Below are positions 40,002 through 50,724 of a stretch of DNA of 64,000 bases, one piece after another. Under the pieces are notes generated by a model, which did not search any database, was not told the origin of the DNA, and was given only the letters and a program-made list of their open reading frames with translations. Both the position numbers and the translations under genes were made by a program. Position 1 is the stretch's first letter. Each line of letters starts with the position of its first letter. The stretch is from Pectobacterium colocasium. Its GTDB lineage: Bacteria > Pseudomonadota > Gammaproteobacteria > Enterobacterales > Enterobacteriaceae. The stretch covers positions 2,790,001 to 2,854,000 of the forward strand of contig NZ_CP084032.1 in NCBI RefSeq assembly GCF_020181655.1, read 5' to 3'.

Positions 40002-40085
40002 TAGATACAACTCAAATCCTTGCCAGCGCCTGTGCGCCTCAACTTACAAGAAGAAAGGGAGCTGGCGCTCCCTTATCGGTGATGC

Positions 40086-41363
40086 TTATGCTTTCCAACA
40101 GATCAGGCAGTAGTGCTTTTTGCCGCGACGCAACAAGGTGTAGCGATCGAACAAACGGTCAGCAGCACTGAAGGTGTATTCAGGATCGGCCTGCTTTTCG
40201 CCATTAATGGTTACCGCATTCGAAGAGATCATCGTACGAGCCTGACCGCGTGACGGCACCAGCTCCGCACTCACCAGCGCCTGTTGCAAATCCGCGCCGT
40301 TTTCCAGTTCGATAATCGGCATACCATCCTGCGCCAGTTGGGCAAAATCGTCCTGCGTCATCTCCTGCAATGCGCCAGAGAACAGGCTTTGTGTAATACG
40401 GCGAGCGGCTTCCAGACCCGCTTCGCCATGCACCATACGGGTCACTTCTTCCGCCAACACGTACTGCGCACGCGGAGCCTTACCGCTATTTTTATCTTCT
40501 TCTTCCAGCGCGTCGATGTCTTCAAGGCTCATGAACGTGAAGAATTTCAGGAAGCGGTACACATCGGCATCCGCCGTGTTGATCCAGAACTGGTAGAATT
40601 TGTAAGGGCTGGTTTTGCTGGCATCAAGCCAGATCGCGCCGCCTTCCGTTTTACCGAATTTCGTCCCATCAGATTTGGTGATCAACGGCACAGTCAAACC
40701 GTAAACCTGTTTTTGGTTCATACGGCGCGTCAAATCGATACCGGAGGTGATGTTGCCCCACTGGTCAGAACCCCCAATTTGCAGTTCGACGTCATGCTGT
40801 TTGTTCAGCGAGGCAAAGTCATATCCCTGAAGCAGGTTGTAAGAAAATTCGGTGAACGAAATACCAACGTCATCACGGTTTAAACGCTGTTTGACGGCTT
40901 CTTTGTTAATCATCTGATTAACGGAGAAATGTTTGCCGATGTCACGCAGGAAATCCAGCACGTTCATACTGCCGAACCAATCGTAGTTATTAGCCGCAAT
41001 TGCGCTGTTTTTGCCACAGTCAAAATCCAGGAATGGAGACACCTGACGACGAATTTTCTCTACCCATTCCCCCACGGTGTCAGCCGTGTTCAGCTTGCGC
41101 TCCGTGGCTTTAAAGCTGGGGTCACCGATCAGCCCCGTGGCGCCGCCTACCAGTGCCACCGGTTTGTGCCCAGCCAACTGGAAGCGTTTCAGGCAGAGCA
41201 GCGGCACCAGATGCCCCAAATGCAAGCTGTCAGCGGTGGGATCGAAGCCGCAATACAGTGCGATTGGCCCTTGCGCCAGCCGCTCTGCTAACGCACCCTC
41301 ATCCGTCACCTGGGCAATCAAGCCCCGCTCTTGCAATTGTTTAATCAGGTTACTACTCGCCAT
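40086..41363 (-). CDS. tyrS: Tyrosyl-tRNA synthetase
   Basis: 425 residues from ATG 41363, matching the E. coli start ([14 protein letters not shown]). It is a class Ic synthetase with the HIGH-type motif HLGH in [12 protein letters not shown] and the KMSKS-type loop as KFGKT. Tyr recognition residues are in YCGFDPTA and [11 protein letters not shown]-terminal S4-like RNA-binding domain ([21 protein letters not shown]) completes it. The upstream frame extension of 33 codons lacks homology and was excluded. Confidence 0.97.
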   Translation of the reverse strand: MASSNLIKQLQERGLIAQVTDEGALAERLAQGPIALYCGFDPTADSLHLGHLVPLLCLKRFQLAGHKPVALVGGATGLIGDPSFKATERKLNTADTVGEWVEKIRRQVSPFLDFDCGKNSAIAANNYDWFGSMNVLDFLRDIGKHFSVNQMINKEAVKQRLNRDDVGISFTEFSYNLLQGYDFASLNKQHDVELQIGGSDQWGNITSGIDLTRRMNQKQVYGLTVPLITKSDGTKFGKTEGGAIWLDASKTSPYKFYQFWINTADADVYRFLKFFTFMSLEDIDALEEEDKNSGKAPRAQYVLAEEVTRMVHGEAGLEAARRITQSLFSGALQEMTQDDFAQLAQDGMPIIELENGADLQQALVSAELVPSRGQARTMISSNAVTINGEKQADPEYTFSAADRLFDRYTLLRRGKKHYCLICWKA

Positions 41364-41600
41364 CGATAACTCCATTTTTATAAAAAACAGGCCGTTACGT
41401 TCCCTCTTTGGGATACGCACAACGCCGTGAGAAATGCGCAGCATACCTGCCTGCTGCCGCATGATGATTTCACTGCCGCATTACCTTACGCAACACGCTA
41501 TAAACACCCCTATCGCTGTGCAATGCCCAGTCAACGCGAAACTTCATAGGATAAAGTGCTGATGATAGGAGCGCCAGCGTTTAACACGGATATTTCGCGA

Positions 41601-42281
41601 TTAAGGCGCTAAACGATCAATCTGCCAGCCTTCTTCCTGCCGCTGATAGAAAAATCGATCGTGCAAGCGGTGCTCACCGCCCTGCCAAAACTCCACAGAA
41701 TCGATAACGACGCGGAAGCCTCCCCAGAAGCTCGGCAAAGGCACCTCGCCATTCTGGAATTTTTGCTTCAATTCCAAAAATTTACTCTCTAGCACGCCGC
41801 GCGCTGAAATCCGGCTGGACTGCTTAGATACCCACGCACCAATCTGGCTGTCTTTCGGGCGGCTGTGGAAATATTTCAGCACCTCCAGCGCCGGTAGTTT
41901 CTCCACGCGCCCCAGCACGATTACCTGTCGTTCCAGCATATGCCAAGGGAACAGCAGGCTAATACGTGGGTTGTTTTCCAGGTGATGGGCTTTGCGGCTG
42001 CCCATATTGGTATAAAACACCATGCCTTTCTCATCATAGTGTTTCAACAGAACGATACGTTGGTAAGGTTGCCCATGCTCATCGACGGTCGCGACGGACA
42101 TCGCGGTAGGATCGGCCAGTTTCGCGTCGCAGGCCTGCTTCAACCAGCGTTCAAACAAATCCAACGGGTTAGCCGGAAGATCGCTACGACGAAGCCCACC
42201 ACGCGTGTATTCACGGCGGATGTCGGCGATATCGGCGGGTTGAAGAGGAGTACTATCAGAGGGGGAGCGTTCCTGAGTCAT
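41601..42281 (-). CDS. pdxH: Pyridoxamine/pyridoxine 5'-phosphate oxidase
   Basis: 226 residues from ATG 42281 (MTQERS; the longer frame is unsupported). It is an FMN-dependent oxidase producing pyridoxal phosphate. Conserved segments are [50 protein letters not shown] and the C-terminal [17 protein letters not shown] with WQIDRLAP. It is separated from tyrS by 237 bases. Confidence 0.96.
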   Translation of the reverse strand: MTQERSPSDSTPLQPADIADIRREYTRGGLRRSDLPANPLDLFERWLKQACDAKLADPTAMSVATVDEHGQPYQRIVLLKHYDEKGMVFYTNMGSRKAHHLENNPRISLLFPWHMLERQVIVLGRVEKLPALEVLKYFHSRPKDSQIGAWVSKQSSRISARGVLESKFLELKQKFQNGEVPLPSFWGGFRVVIDSVEFWQGGEHRLHDRFFYQRQEEGWQIDRLAP

Positions 42282-42387
42282 AATGTCCTGCTGTCGCAAT
42301 GTCGGGCCAGAAGCGGGCGAAAATCCCATTTTGCTCCCGTACCCGAAAAATCGCAATCAGCAGTAACACCGCGACCGTGCGACGTAG

Positions 42388-42705
42388 TTACATCGGTGCC
42401 AACACGCAGTCGTCTACGATAACCCGTTCACCACGTTGGATAAATGCGCGATCGCCTTTGCTCCAAAATGTGTAGATATCATTGCTGTATCGGACGCCAG
42501 AAGCGGACACCACCTGAGGGAGAGCCAGACGTTCGCCGTCCAGCAGGAAACTCACCTGCGAAGGCGTTTCGCCGCCCTGCTGTAGCGTCACCGTTAGCGG
42601 CATGGTACCACATTGATAATGCAGCGTTTCCACCGTTTGTTTATGACCGAAATAGCTGCATCCGCTCAGCAGAATCAGCGCTGTCCCCGTCAGCAATCGT
42701 TTCAT
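42388..42705 (-). CDS. mliC: MliC, membrane-bound lysozyme inhibitor lipoprotein
   Basis: 105 residues with a lipoprotein signal ending in LSGC (Cys near residue 16). The MliC/YdhA domain contains LHYQCGTMPLTVTL, the inhibitory segment SASGVRYSNDIYTFWSKGD, and a closing Cys. It protects peptidoglycan against c-type lysozyme. It lies between pdxH and anmK as in E. coli. Confidence 0.93.
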   Translation of the reverse strand: MKRLLTGTALILLSGCSYFGHKQTVETLHYQCGTMPLTVTLQQGGETPSQVSFLLDGERLALPQVVSASGVRYSNDIYTFWSKGDRAFIQRGERVIVDDCVLAPM

Positions 42706-42802
42706 TCTTTTCTCCTGTCATTCTTGTCAATGGCGGCAACTGACGCTGCCGCACCTTGAAGTTTAACAAGAGGATAAACCTGAACCTCTCGGCAAAATCT
42801 GA

Positions 42803-43915
42803 TTAATCCGCGTTGACCGGATAAATCGCGCCTAACACCGTTTCCTGACTCGCTCCCGTAACAGACGGCAGATTGCCCGACAGTCCCGACAACGTGCGTG
42901 AAGCCAGCCAGGCAAATGCCAGCGCTTCCATGTCATCGCCGCTTACGCCACATTCATCCGTCGTGCTAACTTCGATGCCCGGCAGCAGCGCCGAGAGACG
43001 CGACATGATGAGCGGATTGCGCGCCCCGCCACCACAAACCAGTAAACGTTCGCATCCACCGACCAGCAGCACCTGTTCAGCGATGCTCATCGCGGTTAAC
43101 TCAACCAGTGTTGCCTGAACATCCTGTGATGCCATCGGCGGCAGCCCAGCCAGCATTCTTTCCAGCCAGCTCAGGTTGAAATACTCACGTCCGGTGCTTT
43201 TTGGCGCCGGTAACGCAAAATAAGGATCGGTTAACATCCGACGAAGCAATAGCGGGTTAACCTGCCCGCTTATCGCCCACGCGGCGTCTTTATCGTACGG
43301 TTGTGCGCAGTGCCGCCAGATCCAGGCATCCAGCAACATGTTGCCGGGGCCAGTGTCGTAACCACGTACTGGCGCACCCGGAACCAACAGCGACAGATTG
43401 GCGATTCCCCCAACGTTGAGCACGATACGCCGTTCGACAGGATGTAGCAGCAGCGCATGGTGGAACGAGGGAACCAGCGGTGCGCCTTGCCCGCCATAAG
43501 CCAAATCCCGACGGCGAAAATCCCCCACGGTCGTAATACCCGTCAATGCGGCGACACGATTATTATCACCGATCTGCAACGTGCAGGGCGCGTCGCCCGT
43601 AGGCTCGTGCCAGACCGTCTGCCCGTGGCAGCCAATCGCCGTAATATCCTGAGCCCCCAATTCCGTCTCTTTAAGCAGCGCCAGTACAGCTTCGGCAAAC
43701 AAGATACCCAGACGCGTATCCAACTTTCCCAGTGCCGACAGCGTTACCGCCTGCCCCTGACACATCCCCAGGATGGCCATTTTGATGTCCTGCGGTATCG
43801 GGTGACAGTAGCTGGCCTGCTGAGCAACCGTATGCTCGTCAATCGCGGCGAGCACAACGTCCACACCATCCAGGCTGGTGCCGGACATTACGCCAATATA
43901 TCTGCCTGATCTCAT
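42803..43915 (-). CDS. anmK: Anhydro-N-acetylmuramic acid kinase
   Basis: 370 residues. It phosphorylates and opens 1,6-anhydro-MurNAc during cell-wall recycling. Motifs are [18 protein letters not shown] (phosphate 1 loop), [35 protein letters not shown] and [11 protein letters not shown]. It is divergent from slyB over about 350 bases that contain a candidate PhoP box. Confidence 0.96.
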   Translation of the reverse strand: MRSGRYIGVMSGTSLDGVDVVLAAIDEHTVAQQASYCHPIPQDIKMAILGMCQGQAVTLSALGKLDTRLGILFAEAVLALLKETELGAQDITAIGCHGQTVWHEPTGDAPCTLQIGDNNRVAALTGITTVGDFRRRDLAYGGQGAPLVPSFHHALLLHPVERRIVLNVGGIANLSLLVPGAPVRGYDTGPGNMLLDAWIWRHCAQPYDKDAAWAISGQVNPLLLRRMLTDPYFALPAPKSTGREYFNLSWLERMLAGLPPMASQDVQATLVELTAMSIAEQVLLVGGCERLLVCGGGARNPLIMSRLSALLPGIEVSTTDECGVSGDDMEALAFAWLASRTLSGLSGNLPSVTGASQETVLGAIYPVNAD

Positions 43916-44109
43916 TATGTAGCCTTTGCCCTATGGGATAAAAAGAGAACACCGCTAATAACCGTTATATCGAGAATAAAAGTAGCACGTTAACACGCTG
44001 AATTATTAAATTTTTTGCGTTTTTGCCACATGGGCCAGCTTTTAACCAAATGGGGGGTTTTGATAATATTTGCTACAAAAAAAGCCACTTCTCGTGCGAT
44101 TTACTCCTC

Positions 44110-44126
44110 TGTTTATACGCAATTTA
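44110..44126 (+). promoter_or_regulatory. Candidate PhoP box upstream of slyB
   Basis: TGTTTA-N5-AATTTA resembles the PhoP direct repeat (T/G)GTTTA-N5-(T/G)GTTTA, with the second half matching 4 of 6. A TATATT follows 10 bases later and could be the -10 element. slyB is a conserved PhoPQ target in enterobacteria, which supports the reading. Confidence 0.4.
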
Positions 44127-44263
44127 AGCGCACTATTATATTCTGAAAAAAAGAGTAAAAAGAGTGGCATGCTATACTGAGCCAGACCATAATTTATTGG
44201 TATAACACTGCGTCGGCCGCGGCTGAGCCAGCCCGACATATTCGCTATTAAGGAGTTAGTATT

Positions 44264-44731
44264 ATGATGAAGCGTTTACTTGTGGTTACCCTTGCAGGTA
44301 TCACGCTGGCTGGTTGTGCTAATACCAGTACACTTTCAGGTGATGTTTACAGTGCATCCGAAGCTAAGCAGGTACAGACTGTGACCTACGGTACGATTGT
44401 TTCTACGCGCCCGGTTCAGATTCAGGCGGGGGAAGATTCTAACGTGATCGGTGCGCTGGGCGGTGCCGTACTGGGTGGTTTCCTGGGCAACACGGTCGGC
44501 GGCGGTTCCGGTCGTAGTCTGGCGACAGCAGCGGGTGCGGTAGCAGGTGGAGTTGCGGGTCAAAGCGCAACAAGTGCACTGAACCGTACACAGGGCGTAG
44601 AGCTGGAAATTCGTCGTGATGACGGAAGTACTATCATGGTAGTACAGAAACAAGGCGATACGAAATTCAGCGTAGGTCAACGCGTTGCTATGGCCAGCAA
44701 TGGCCGCAGCATCACCGTTTCTCCACGCTGA
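44264..44731 (+). CDS. slyB: SlyB, outer-membrane glycine-zipper lipoprotein
   Basis: 155 residues. The signal peptide ends in LAGC. The mature part has a glycine-zipper segment (VIGALGGAVLGGFLGNTVGGG, then AAGAVAGGVAGQSA) and a C-terminal beta domain (VELEIRRDDGSTIMVVQKQGD). It belongs to the PhoPQ stress regulon and stabilises outer-membrane proteins. A second ATG three bases on is equally possible. A 15-pair palindrome follows the stop. Confidence 0.95.
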   Translation: MMKRLLVVTLAGITLAGCANTSTLSGDVYSASEAKQVQTVTYGTIVSTRPVQIQAGEDSNVIGALGGAVLGGFLGNTVGGGSGRSLATAAGAVAGGVAGQSATSALNRTQGVELEIRRDDGSTIMVVQKQGDTKFSVGQRVAMASNGRSITVSPR

Positions 44732-44736
44732 TGCTG

Positions 44737-44771
44737 TGTGACGATCGCCGCCAACTGCGGCGATCGTCACA
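44737..44771. terminator. Large palindrome between slyB and slyA
   Basis: TGTGACGATCGCCGC and GCGGCGATCGTCACA form a perfect 15-pair stem over five bases. It starts six bases after the slyB stop. There is no T tract, so it may act as a Rho-dependent or mRNA-stabilising hairpin. Confidence 0.65.
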
Positions 44772-44862
44772 ACGAATAATCAACTCCCGGAATGAATAAC
44801 CAATGACAGATATTGGTAATATTACCGGGATTTAATTCTCCCTCTGCGCAACCCAAATTTAG

Positions 44863-45300
44863 CTACGCTTGATTCTCATGTAATGCCAATATATTTTTCT
44901 CAAGGCGCGCAACCAGCAGCGCTAATTCATCAACCTGCTCCGGCGTAATTCCAAATAATACTTCATTACGTGTATGGCTAATTACGCCATTGACTGCCTG
45001 TATGATCGGCTCTGCCGATTCAGTCAGCATAATACGTTTTGCCCGACGATCGTGTGCACAAACATGGCGAGTGATTAACCCTTTCTCCTCCAGCTGATCC
45101 AGTGTTCGAACCAATGAAGGTTGCTCAATACCTATCGCTTTGGCCAGTTGAATCTGCGATTGACCAGGGGGTAAATGGTATATGTTATGCAGCGTAACCC
45201 AGTGTGTTTGGGTTAGTTCAAGTGGTTTTAACCGATGATCGACTAGCGCACGCCATACGCGCACCAGACGGGCTAAATCAGATCCTAATGGCAATTCCAT
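44863..45300 (-). CDS. slyA: SlyA, MarR-family transcriptional regulator (Hor/Rap homologue)
   Basis: 145 residues from ATG 45300, five bases after AAGGAG. It is a MarR winged helix with [43 protein letters not shown] and the wing [15 protein letters not shown]. SlyA counter-silences H-NS-repressed genes. In soft-rot bacteria the orthologue (Hor) is known to control exoenzymes, antibiotic and virulence functions. It converges with slyB. Confidence 0.95.
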   Translation of the reverse strand: MELPLGSDLARLVRVWRALVDHRLKPLELTQTHWVTLHNIYHLPPGQSQIQLAKAIGIEQPSLVRTLDQLEEKGLITRHVCAHDRRAKRIMLTESAEPIIQAVNGVISHTRNEVLFGITPEQVDELALLVARLEKNILALHENQA

Positions 45301-45527
45301 CACCTCTCCTTATTGTTAGCACGCTAAGTTATATCCCTGGATTGCAATCAACTCTGATTTATAAAATAAGAAACGACTTTATTGTTGTAAAAATAGAACC
45401 ACCGTGAAATGGATTCTATCAAATAAAAGTCTTTTAAAAATGATCTCAGGCTTATTTTATTCAATCGAACGCTCCTGCGTTGCTTAAACAAAATTTCACG
45501 TTAATAGATCATCTAAGACAAGATGAC

Positions 45528-45767
45528 TTAAAACAACGATGGCTGACGGGATTCTGCTGGCGTATCGGTTTTCTCTGCACGCTGTGAGCGTTTCATTCTC
45601 TGCCGACACAAACGCAGCACATCCTGTTTCTGCGCATCACTCATTTGGCTCCAACTAAAGCGTTCATTACGACTGCGAAAGCAACCGCGACAATACCCGC
45701 CTTCATCCACCTGACAAATACCACGGCATGGATTAGGGACCACAAAGAGTTCTAGTTGCTCTGGCAC
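45528..45767 (-). CDS. DUF1289 protein, YdhL family
   Basis: 79 residues from GTG 45767, which follows GGAGG at the right distance and gives the E. coli YdhL length. The longer ATG frame has no homology. The Cys-rich motif NPCRGICQVDEGGYCRGCFRSRNE (four Cys, probable metal site) defines DUF1289. The C-terminus ends QPSLF, as in YdhL. Function is unknown. Confidence 0.88.
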   Translation of the reverse strand: MPEQLELFVVPNPCRGICQVDEGGYCRGCFRSRNERFSWSQMSDAQKQDVLRLCRQRMKRSQRAEKTDTPAESRQPSLF

Positions 45768-46055
45768 AACACCTCCTGCTACAACTCTATTTATTGAAGC
45801 CCTGTTCTTTACCGCTGGCAAGCACAAACGGACAGTCACAATGAAAATAATTAGATAACCATTGTAATAACTGACGATTTTTTTACACGCCCGGCAGCCT
45901 AAAAGTGCCCCACCGCGCTATTTCCCCCTCCTGTTAGTACGTTTTAACACAAACCTCACCATAGTGTCGCATTTTTAGCATCATCCCAACAGCTTGGACT
46001 CGGCAGAGCCACAACGCTATACTTCCCTTTTGTTGCACTTTTTAACGAGGACACT

Positions 46056-46463
46056 ATGCGTTTACTTCACACCATGCTGCGTGTTGGCGATTTACAACGT
46101 TCTATCGATTTCTATACTCAGGTTCTGGGCATGCGCGTGCTGCGCACCAGCGAGAATACCGAATACAAATACACGCTGGCTTTCGTCGGTTATACCGAAG
46201 AGAGCGAAGGTACAGTTATCGAACTGACCTACAACTGGGGCGTCGACAGTTATGATCTAGGCAACGCCTATGGTCATATCGCACTGGGCGTTGACGATGT
46301 TGCCGCAACCTGTGAGCGTATCCGCAAAGCAGGCGGCAATGTCACGCGCGAAGCTGGTCCGGTCAAAGGCGGCACAACCGTCATCGCGTTCATTGAAGAT
46401 CCAGACGGCTATAAAATTGAATTGATCGAAAATGCCCACGCGGGTAACGGCATCGGCCACTGA
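46056..46463 (+). CDS. gloA: Lactoylglutathione lyase (glyoxalase I)
   Basis: 135 residues. It isomerises the methylglyoxal-glutathione hemithioacetal to S-lactoylglutathione. The four metal ligands sit in MRLLH (His5), VIEL (Glu56), YGHIA (His74) and KIELIE (Glu122). The fold is two glyoxalase modules in one chain. GAGGAC precedes the ATG. Confidence 0.97.
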   Translation: MRLLHTMLRVGDLQRSIDFYTQVLGMRVLRTSENTEYKYTLAFVGYTEESEGTVIELTYNWGVDSYDLGNAYGHIALGVDDVAATCERIRKAGGNVTREAGPVKGGTTVIAFIEDPDGYKIELIENAHAGNGIGH

Positions 46464-46610
46464 TATCTCTCGCATGCTACAGGTGCTACATCGGCACCTG
46501 TTCCCTCCCCCTCTTCGTCCCCCTCGCGGTTTGAACCACAACGGCATGCTGCATCTCCAGTCAAAATTTGCAATAATGCGCGCTGCGTTTTGCTAACAAT
46601 TAAGAGACAA

Positions 46611-47282
46611 ATGGCTGATAAAAGTGATCTGAACGCCCTGAGCGGCCGTTTTCGTGGGTTCTACCCGGTAGTGATTGATGTTGAAACCGCCGGATTTAAT
46701 GCGAAAACCGATGCCTTGCTGGAAGTGGCGGCGGTAACATTAAAAATGGATCAAGACGGTTGGTTGCAGCCAGATGAAACGCTACATTTTCATGTTGAAC
46801 CATTCGAAGGCGCGATCCTTGAACCCGCCGCGCTGGCGTTTAACGGCATTGACCCTACCAATCCGCTACGCGGCGCCGTGAGCGAATATGATGCGCTGCA
46901 CGAAATTTTCAAAGTCGTGCGCAAAGGGATCAAGGAGCAAAACTGCAACCGTGCCATTATCGTGGCGCATAATGCTACATTCGACCACAGTTTCATGATG
47001 GCGGCAGCGGAGCGCTGTAGCCTGAAACGCAACCCATTTCACCCTTTCGCCACCTTTGATACCGCGGCCCTCAGCGGGCTGGTGTTAGGACAAACCGTCC
47101 TTGCCAAGGCCTGTATTGCTGCGGGTATTGCGTTTGACTCCAGTCAGGCACACTCCGCGCTGTATGATACCAATCAGACAGCCTTGCTGTTCTGTGAGTT
47201 GGTTAACCGCTGGAAACGTCTGGGTGGGTGGCCGATTGCGCAGGAAGAACATTCGCTGGAAGACGCGTCAGCCGAAGACTAA
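46611..47282 (+). CDS. rnt: Ribonuclease T
   Basis: 223 residues from ATG 46611 ([20 protein letters not shown]). It is a DEDD exonuclease trimming tRNA and other stable RNA 3' ends. Catalytic acids are in [30 protein letters not shown] and [14 protein letters not shown]. In E. coli the helicase gene lhr lies between rnt and grxD; here they are separated by only 100 bases holding a hairpin. Confidence 0.96.
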   Translation: MADKSDLNALSGRFRGFYPVVIDVETAGFNAKTDALLEVAAVTLKMDQDGWLQPDETLHFHVEPFEGAILEPAALAFNGIDPTNPLRGAVSEYDALHEIFKVVRKGIKEQNCNRAIIVAHNATFDHSFMMAAAERCSLKRNPFHPFATFDTAALSGLVLGQTVLAKACIAAGIAFDSSQAHSALYDTNQTALLFCELVNRWKRLGGWPIAQEEHSLEDASAED

Positions 47283-47309
47283 AAAGACGGGAAAATCAGA
47301 GATAAAAGA

Positions 47310-47331
47310 ACGGGTGCCATAAGGCACCCGT
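47310..47331. terminator. Terminator hairpin between rnt and grxD
   Basis: ACGGGTGCC and GGCACCCGT form a perfect 9-pair stem over ATAA between convergent genes. The minus-strand side continues into TCTTTTAT, which suits termination of grxD. Confidence 0.75.
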
Positions 47332-47383
47332 TGGAAGGATTTACGCTCCGGTAATGACGTATAGCATCGTCATTAAGAACGCA

Positions 47384-47734
47384 TTACTCTTGATCGGCCT
47401 GCTGTGCTTTGTACTTGTCGGCCGTTTCTTTGATCAGCGGTTGCAGTTCACCACGCTGGAACATTTCAACCACGATATCACAACCGCCAATCAGCTCGCC
47501 GTCAACCCACAGCTGTGGGAATGTCGGCCAGTTCGCGTATTTCGGCAGCTCAGCGCGAATATCCGGGTTCTGTAAAATATCAACATACGCAAAACGCTCG
47601 CCACATGCAGACAACGCCTGAACTGTCTGTGCGGAAAAACCGCAACTTGGCAATTTCGGGGAGCCTTTCATGTACAGCAGAATCGGGTTTTCAGCAATTT
47701 GGCGCTGAATTTTTTCAATTGTCGGTGTCGTCAT
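47384..47734 (-). CDS. grxD: Monothiol glutaredoxin GrxD
   Basis: 116 residues with the CGFS active site (KLPSCGFSAQ) and the glutathione-binding segments WPTFPQLWVDGELIGGCDIV. CGFS glutaredoxins carry [2Fe-2S] clusters, often with BolA partners. The C-terminus is QQADQE. The 341 bases upstream to mepH contain short A/T dyads and no further gene that I can support. Confidence 0.96.
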   Translation of the reverse strand: MTTPTIEKIQRQIAENPILLYMKGSPKLPSCGFSAQTVQALSACGERFAYVDILQNPDIRAELPKYANWPTFPQLWVDGELIGGCDIVVEMFQRGELQPLIKETADKYKAQQADQE

Positions 47735-48075
47735 CTTCTTGCTTCCTTAAACTTATAGGATGGCTAACGTCCAAAACGCTAGCCATGAGCCGCCGTCAGA
47801 GGTACTACGACAGCGACATTGACTCAGTGATATTGTACCGATGCCACCAGTCACAAAAAAACGCCATTTTTTGTAGGGATATTTTCCCTGCAAGTTATTC
47901 GCCCTTGATGAAATCAACGCCAGAAAGCGTTGATAAATCAATCGAAAAAACAACTATTAACGTTTTTTCACTATTCTGTATGAATAAAGCGACCATGCCC
48001 ACTTTTTTATGCCGCCGTTTTCAGGAATACTGTGCGGATTGAGCGAGTTAAGGATTATGTTCGGTCACTTTTATT

Positions 48076-48927
48076 ATGCGCTTGTTTATTACTCTTTTTA
48101 TATTATTTTTCAGCAATCTGTCCCTGAACGTCGTTCAGGCTGCACCGCATACCCCGCATTCTGCGCCAAAGAAAAGCGCCGTTGAAGAAACCAATAAGAA
48201 AAGCCGTCAAACAAAGGGTAATGCGAAGTCACCGACACCGATCAAAAGCAAAAAACCAGAACCTACCGCGGTCAGCACGAAAACCAAACCTCGCAGCGTA
48301 AACAAATCAACAGAAAAAAAACCGTCACGGACGCAAAGCAGCACGCCCGCACTCGTGAAAAAGAATCTCAAAAAGCTGAAGCCTGAAGAAGAAAAGCAGA
48401 CAACCGCACAGGCCAGAGTCAAAACCGGGCTGAAGAAAACGACGGTCAAGGGAAAAGCGGAGAAAAATCCGGCGCCTACAGAAAAAGGTATGGCGCTGAG
48501 CGCGGCGCATAAAAAGCGTTATCAACATGCCAAAACGACAGCAATGAATAAGTTGATGAGCCAAATAGGCAAGCCTTACCACTGGGGCGGCTCATCTCCT
48601 TTTACCGGATTCGACTGTAGCGGACTGGTCTATTACGCGTACAAAGACGTCGTTAAGATCCAGATTCCACGTACCGCCAATGAAATGTATCACCTGCGTG
48701 ATGCCGCTCCGATTAAAAAGAGCGAGCTGGAAAGTGGCGATCTGGTCTTCTTCCGCATCAACAATCGCGGTGCCGCCGATCATGTCGGCGTTTATCTGGG
48801 AGAAGGGAAATTTATCCAGTCGCCGCGTACCGGTTCAGATATTCGTATCAGCAAACTGAGTGAAGATTATTGGCAGGAGCACTACGTTGGCGCGCGTCGC
48901 GTAGTAACGCCACAGACAATTCGTTGA
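48076..48927 (+). CDS. mepH: MepH-like NlpC/P60 peptidoglycan endopeptidase
   Basis: 283 residues: a signal peptide (about 1-22), a long low-complexity basic linker rich in Lys, Thr, Pro and Ser (about 23-150), then an NlpC/P60 domain. The catalytic Cys is in GFDCSGLVYYAY, the His in GAADHVGVYLGEGKFIQSP, and the third residue follows in the C-terminal part. E. coli MepH (YdhO) cleaves D-Ala-mDAP crosslinks for cell-wall growth. The basic linker is longer and more repetitive than I expect for the family. Confidence 0.93.
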   Translation: MRLFITLFILFFSNLSLNVVQAAPHTPHSAPKKSAVEETNKKSRQTKGNAKSPTPIKSKKPEPTAVSTKTKPRSVNKSTEKKPSRTQSSTPALVKKNLKKLKPEEEKQTTAQARVKTGLKKTTVKGKAEKNPAPTEKGMALSAAHKKRYQHAKTTAMNKLMSQIGKPYHWGGSSPFTGFDCSGLVYYAYKDVVKIQIPRTANEMYHLRDAAPIKKSELESGDLVFFRINNRGAADHVGVYLGEGKFIQSPRTGSDIRISKLSEDYWQEHYVGARRVVTPQTIR

Positions 48928-48958
48928 GAAATGGATTCGGCATCGAAGAAGAAGAATG

Positions 48959-49002
48959 ATTCAGACACGTTTTATGTAGCTGTAGCATAAACGTGTCTGA
49001 AT
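48959..49002. terminator. Hairpin between mepH and ynhF
   Basis: ATTCAGACACGTTT and AAACGTGTCTGAAT form a long near-perfect stem over a loop with internal ATG/CAT pairing. It lies between convergent genes and has no clear T tract. Confidence 0.6.
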
Positions 49003-49030
49003 ACGGAAATCACACAGAGGCATCGTTCGG

Positions 49031-49120
49031 TTAGTTCAGCACCGCAACAAAACTGAACACAATGATCATCGCCAGTGCGCCAACCGTTGTCAGCAAAGAC
49101 ATCTTCAGATCTGTATCCAT
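49031..49120 (-). CDS. ynhF: YnhF-family small membrane protein
   Basis: 29 residues, MDTDLKMSLLTTVGALAM followed by IIVFSFVAVLN, from ATG 49120 behind AAGGAG. The MxTDLKxSLxTT N-terminus and single membrane helix match E. coli YnhF, which also lies just before purR. YnhF is a stress-associated inner-membrane microprotein retaining its formyl-Met. It is easily missed because of its size. Confidence 0.9.
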   Translation of the reverse strand: MDTDLKMSLLTTVGALAMIIVFSFVAVLN

Positions 49121-49437
49121 AAACCACTCCTTATTAACGAACAAATTTTATCTGAAAGAGGAAACCGCCCTTTACTGCGAACCCATCCAGGCGGTTAAAA
49201 CCACAAACAATAGGGTTATTACGATTCTTTCATAATTTTAGTGAAAAATCTCGGACCAATGCATCACTAATAGTATAAATTAGCCCTTTCCCTTTCATGA
49301 TAAATCGGACACAATCCGCTGTTTATGAAAGCGCTGCGTATCGGTCGAAAAACGTCAACCCAGATCCCTTCGGTATAACATTCGGCATTCTCCTTCTGAA
49401 ATTCTGTTTTTTAGCTTAGAAGAAGAACTTTAAACGT

Positions 49438-49453
49438 AGGCAAACGATTAACA
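49438..49453. promoter_or_regulatory. Candidate PurR operator upstream of purR
   Basis: AGGCAAACGATTAACA agrees with the PurR box (ACGCAAACGTTTNCNT) in its CAAACG core and most flanks. It lies 45 bases before the purR start, where autoregulation is known in E. coli. The 377-base gap from ynhF to purR holds nothing else that I can identify. Confidence 0.5.
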
Positions 49454-49497
49454 ATATACTTACGTCTGTAACAGGTAAGTTCAGGAGTCATTTTTAG

Positions 49498-50523
49498 ATG
49501 GCAACGATTAAAGATGTGGCAAAACGTGCTGGCGTTTCCACCACAACCGTATCGCACGTGATCAATAAAACACGTTTCGTCGCCGAAGAGACTAAGGCAG
49601 CCGTCAGGGCGGCAATCAAAGAATTGCACTATTCGCCCAGCGCCGTCGCACGCAGCCTCAAAGTTAACCACACTAAATCAATCGGTTTGCTGGCTACATC
49701 CAGCGAAGCCCCCTATTTCGCCGAGATCATCGAAGCCGTCGAAAACAGCTGCTATGCCAAAGGCTACACGCTGGTGCTGTGTAATTCGCATAACGACATC
49801 GGTAAACAGCGCGCTTATCTCTCCATGCTGGCGCAAAAACGTGTGGACGGCTTACTGGTGATGTGTGCCGAATATCCACCTGAGCTGCTGGCAATGCTGG
49901 AAGACTATCGCAGCATCCCGATGGTCGTGATGGACTGGGGCCAGATGCATAGCGACTTTACCGATACGATTATCGATAACGCCTTTGAAGGCGGTTATAT
50001 GGCAGGCCGCTACCTGATCGAACGCGGCCATCGGGATATCGGCGCCATTCCCGGTATTCAAGAACGTAATACTGGCAGCGGGCGCTACCTCGGCTTTTTA
50101 AAAGCGCTGAAGGAAGCAGACATCACCGTACGCGAGGAATGGGTGGTTCAGGGCGATTTCGAGCCGGAATCCGGTTACAAAGCCATGCATCAGATTCTCG
50201 CGCAGAAACAACGACCAACGGCCGTATTCTGCGGTGGCGATATCATGGCGATGGGTGCCATCTGTGCGGCAGACGAACTGGGTCTGCGCGTGCCGCAGGA
50301 TATTTCGGTGATCGGGTATGACAACGTGCGCCACGCGCGTTTCTTTACGCCGGCGCTGACCACCATTCATCAGCCGAAAGAGCGTCTTGGGCAGTCCGCC
50401 TTCGCGATGTTGCTGGATCGCATTACCAGTAAGCGGGAAGATGCACATGTCATTGAAGTCCATCCGACGTTAATTGAACGTCGTTCTGTGGCAGACGGCC
50501 CTTACCTCGACTATCGCCGCTAA
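49498..50523 (+). CDS. purR: PurR, purine nucleotide synthesis repressor
   Basis: 341 residues, the E. coli length. LacI-family helix-turn-helix ([28 protein letters not shown]), hinge helix ([13 protein letters not shown]), and a corepressor domain binding hypoxanthine/guanine ([52 protein letters not shown]). It represses purine and some pyrimidine genes. A weak dyad (CTTCAGCCA / TGGCTGAAG, 50577-50608) follows it. Confidence 0.97.
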   Translation: MATIKDVAKRAGVSTTTVSHVINKTRFVAEETKAAVRAAIKELHYSPSAVARSLKVNHTKSIGLLATSSEAPYFAEIIEAVENSCYAKGYTLVLCNSHNDIGKQRAYLSMLAQKRVDGLLVMCAEYPPELLAMLEDYRSIPMVVMDWGQMHSDFTDTIIDNAFEGGYMAGRYLIERGHRDIGAIPGIQERNTGSGRYLGFLKALKEADITVREEWVVQGDFEPESGYKAMHQILAQKQRPTAVFCGGDIMAMGAICAADELGLRVPQDISVIGYDNVRHARFFTPALTTIHQPKERLGQSAFAMLLDRITSKREDAHVIEVHPTLIERRSVADGPYLDYRR

Positions 50524-50724
50524 GCGCGACGACACGATACAGACAACTTTCTTATTCCTGTCCGCTTCCCTCTCTGCTTCAGCCAATTTTCTTGTATGCT
50601 GGCTGAAGTAGTTCTAAATTTAATACCGCGTTTCATTTTCTCTGGTGACAGCCGATACGTCGGCTGCGATAAGTGCTGTCCAGGTATGTTTTACGATACT
50701 TTTACATAAAGTTAAGGAGACATG

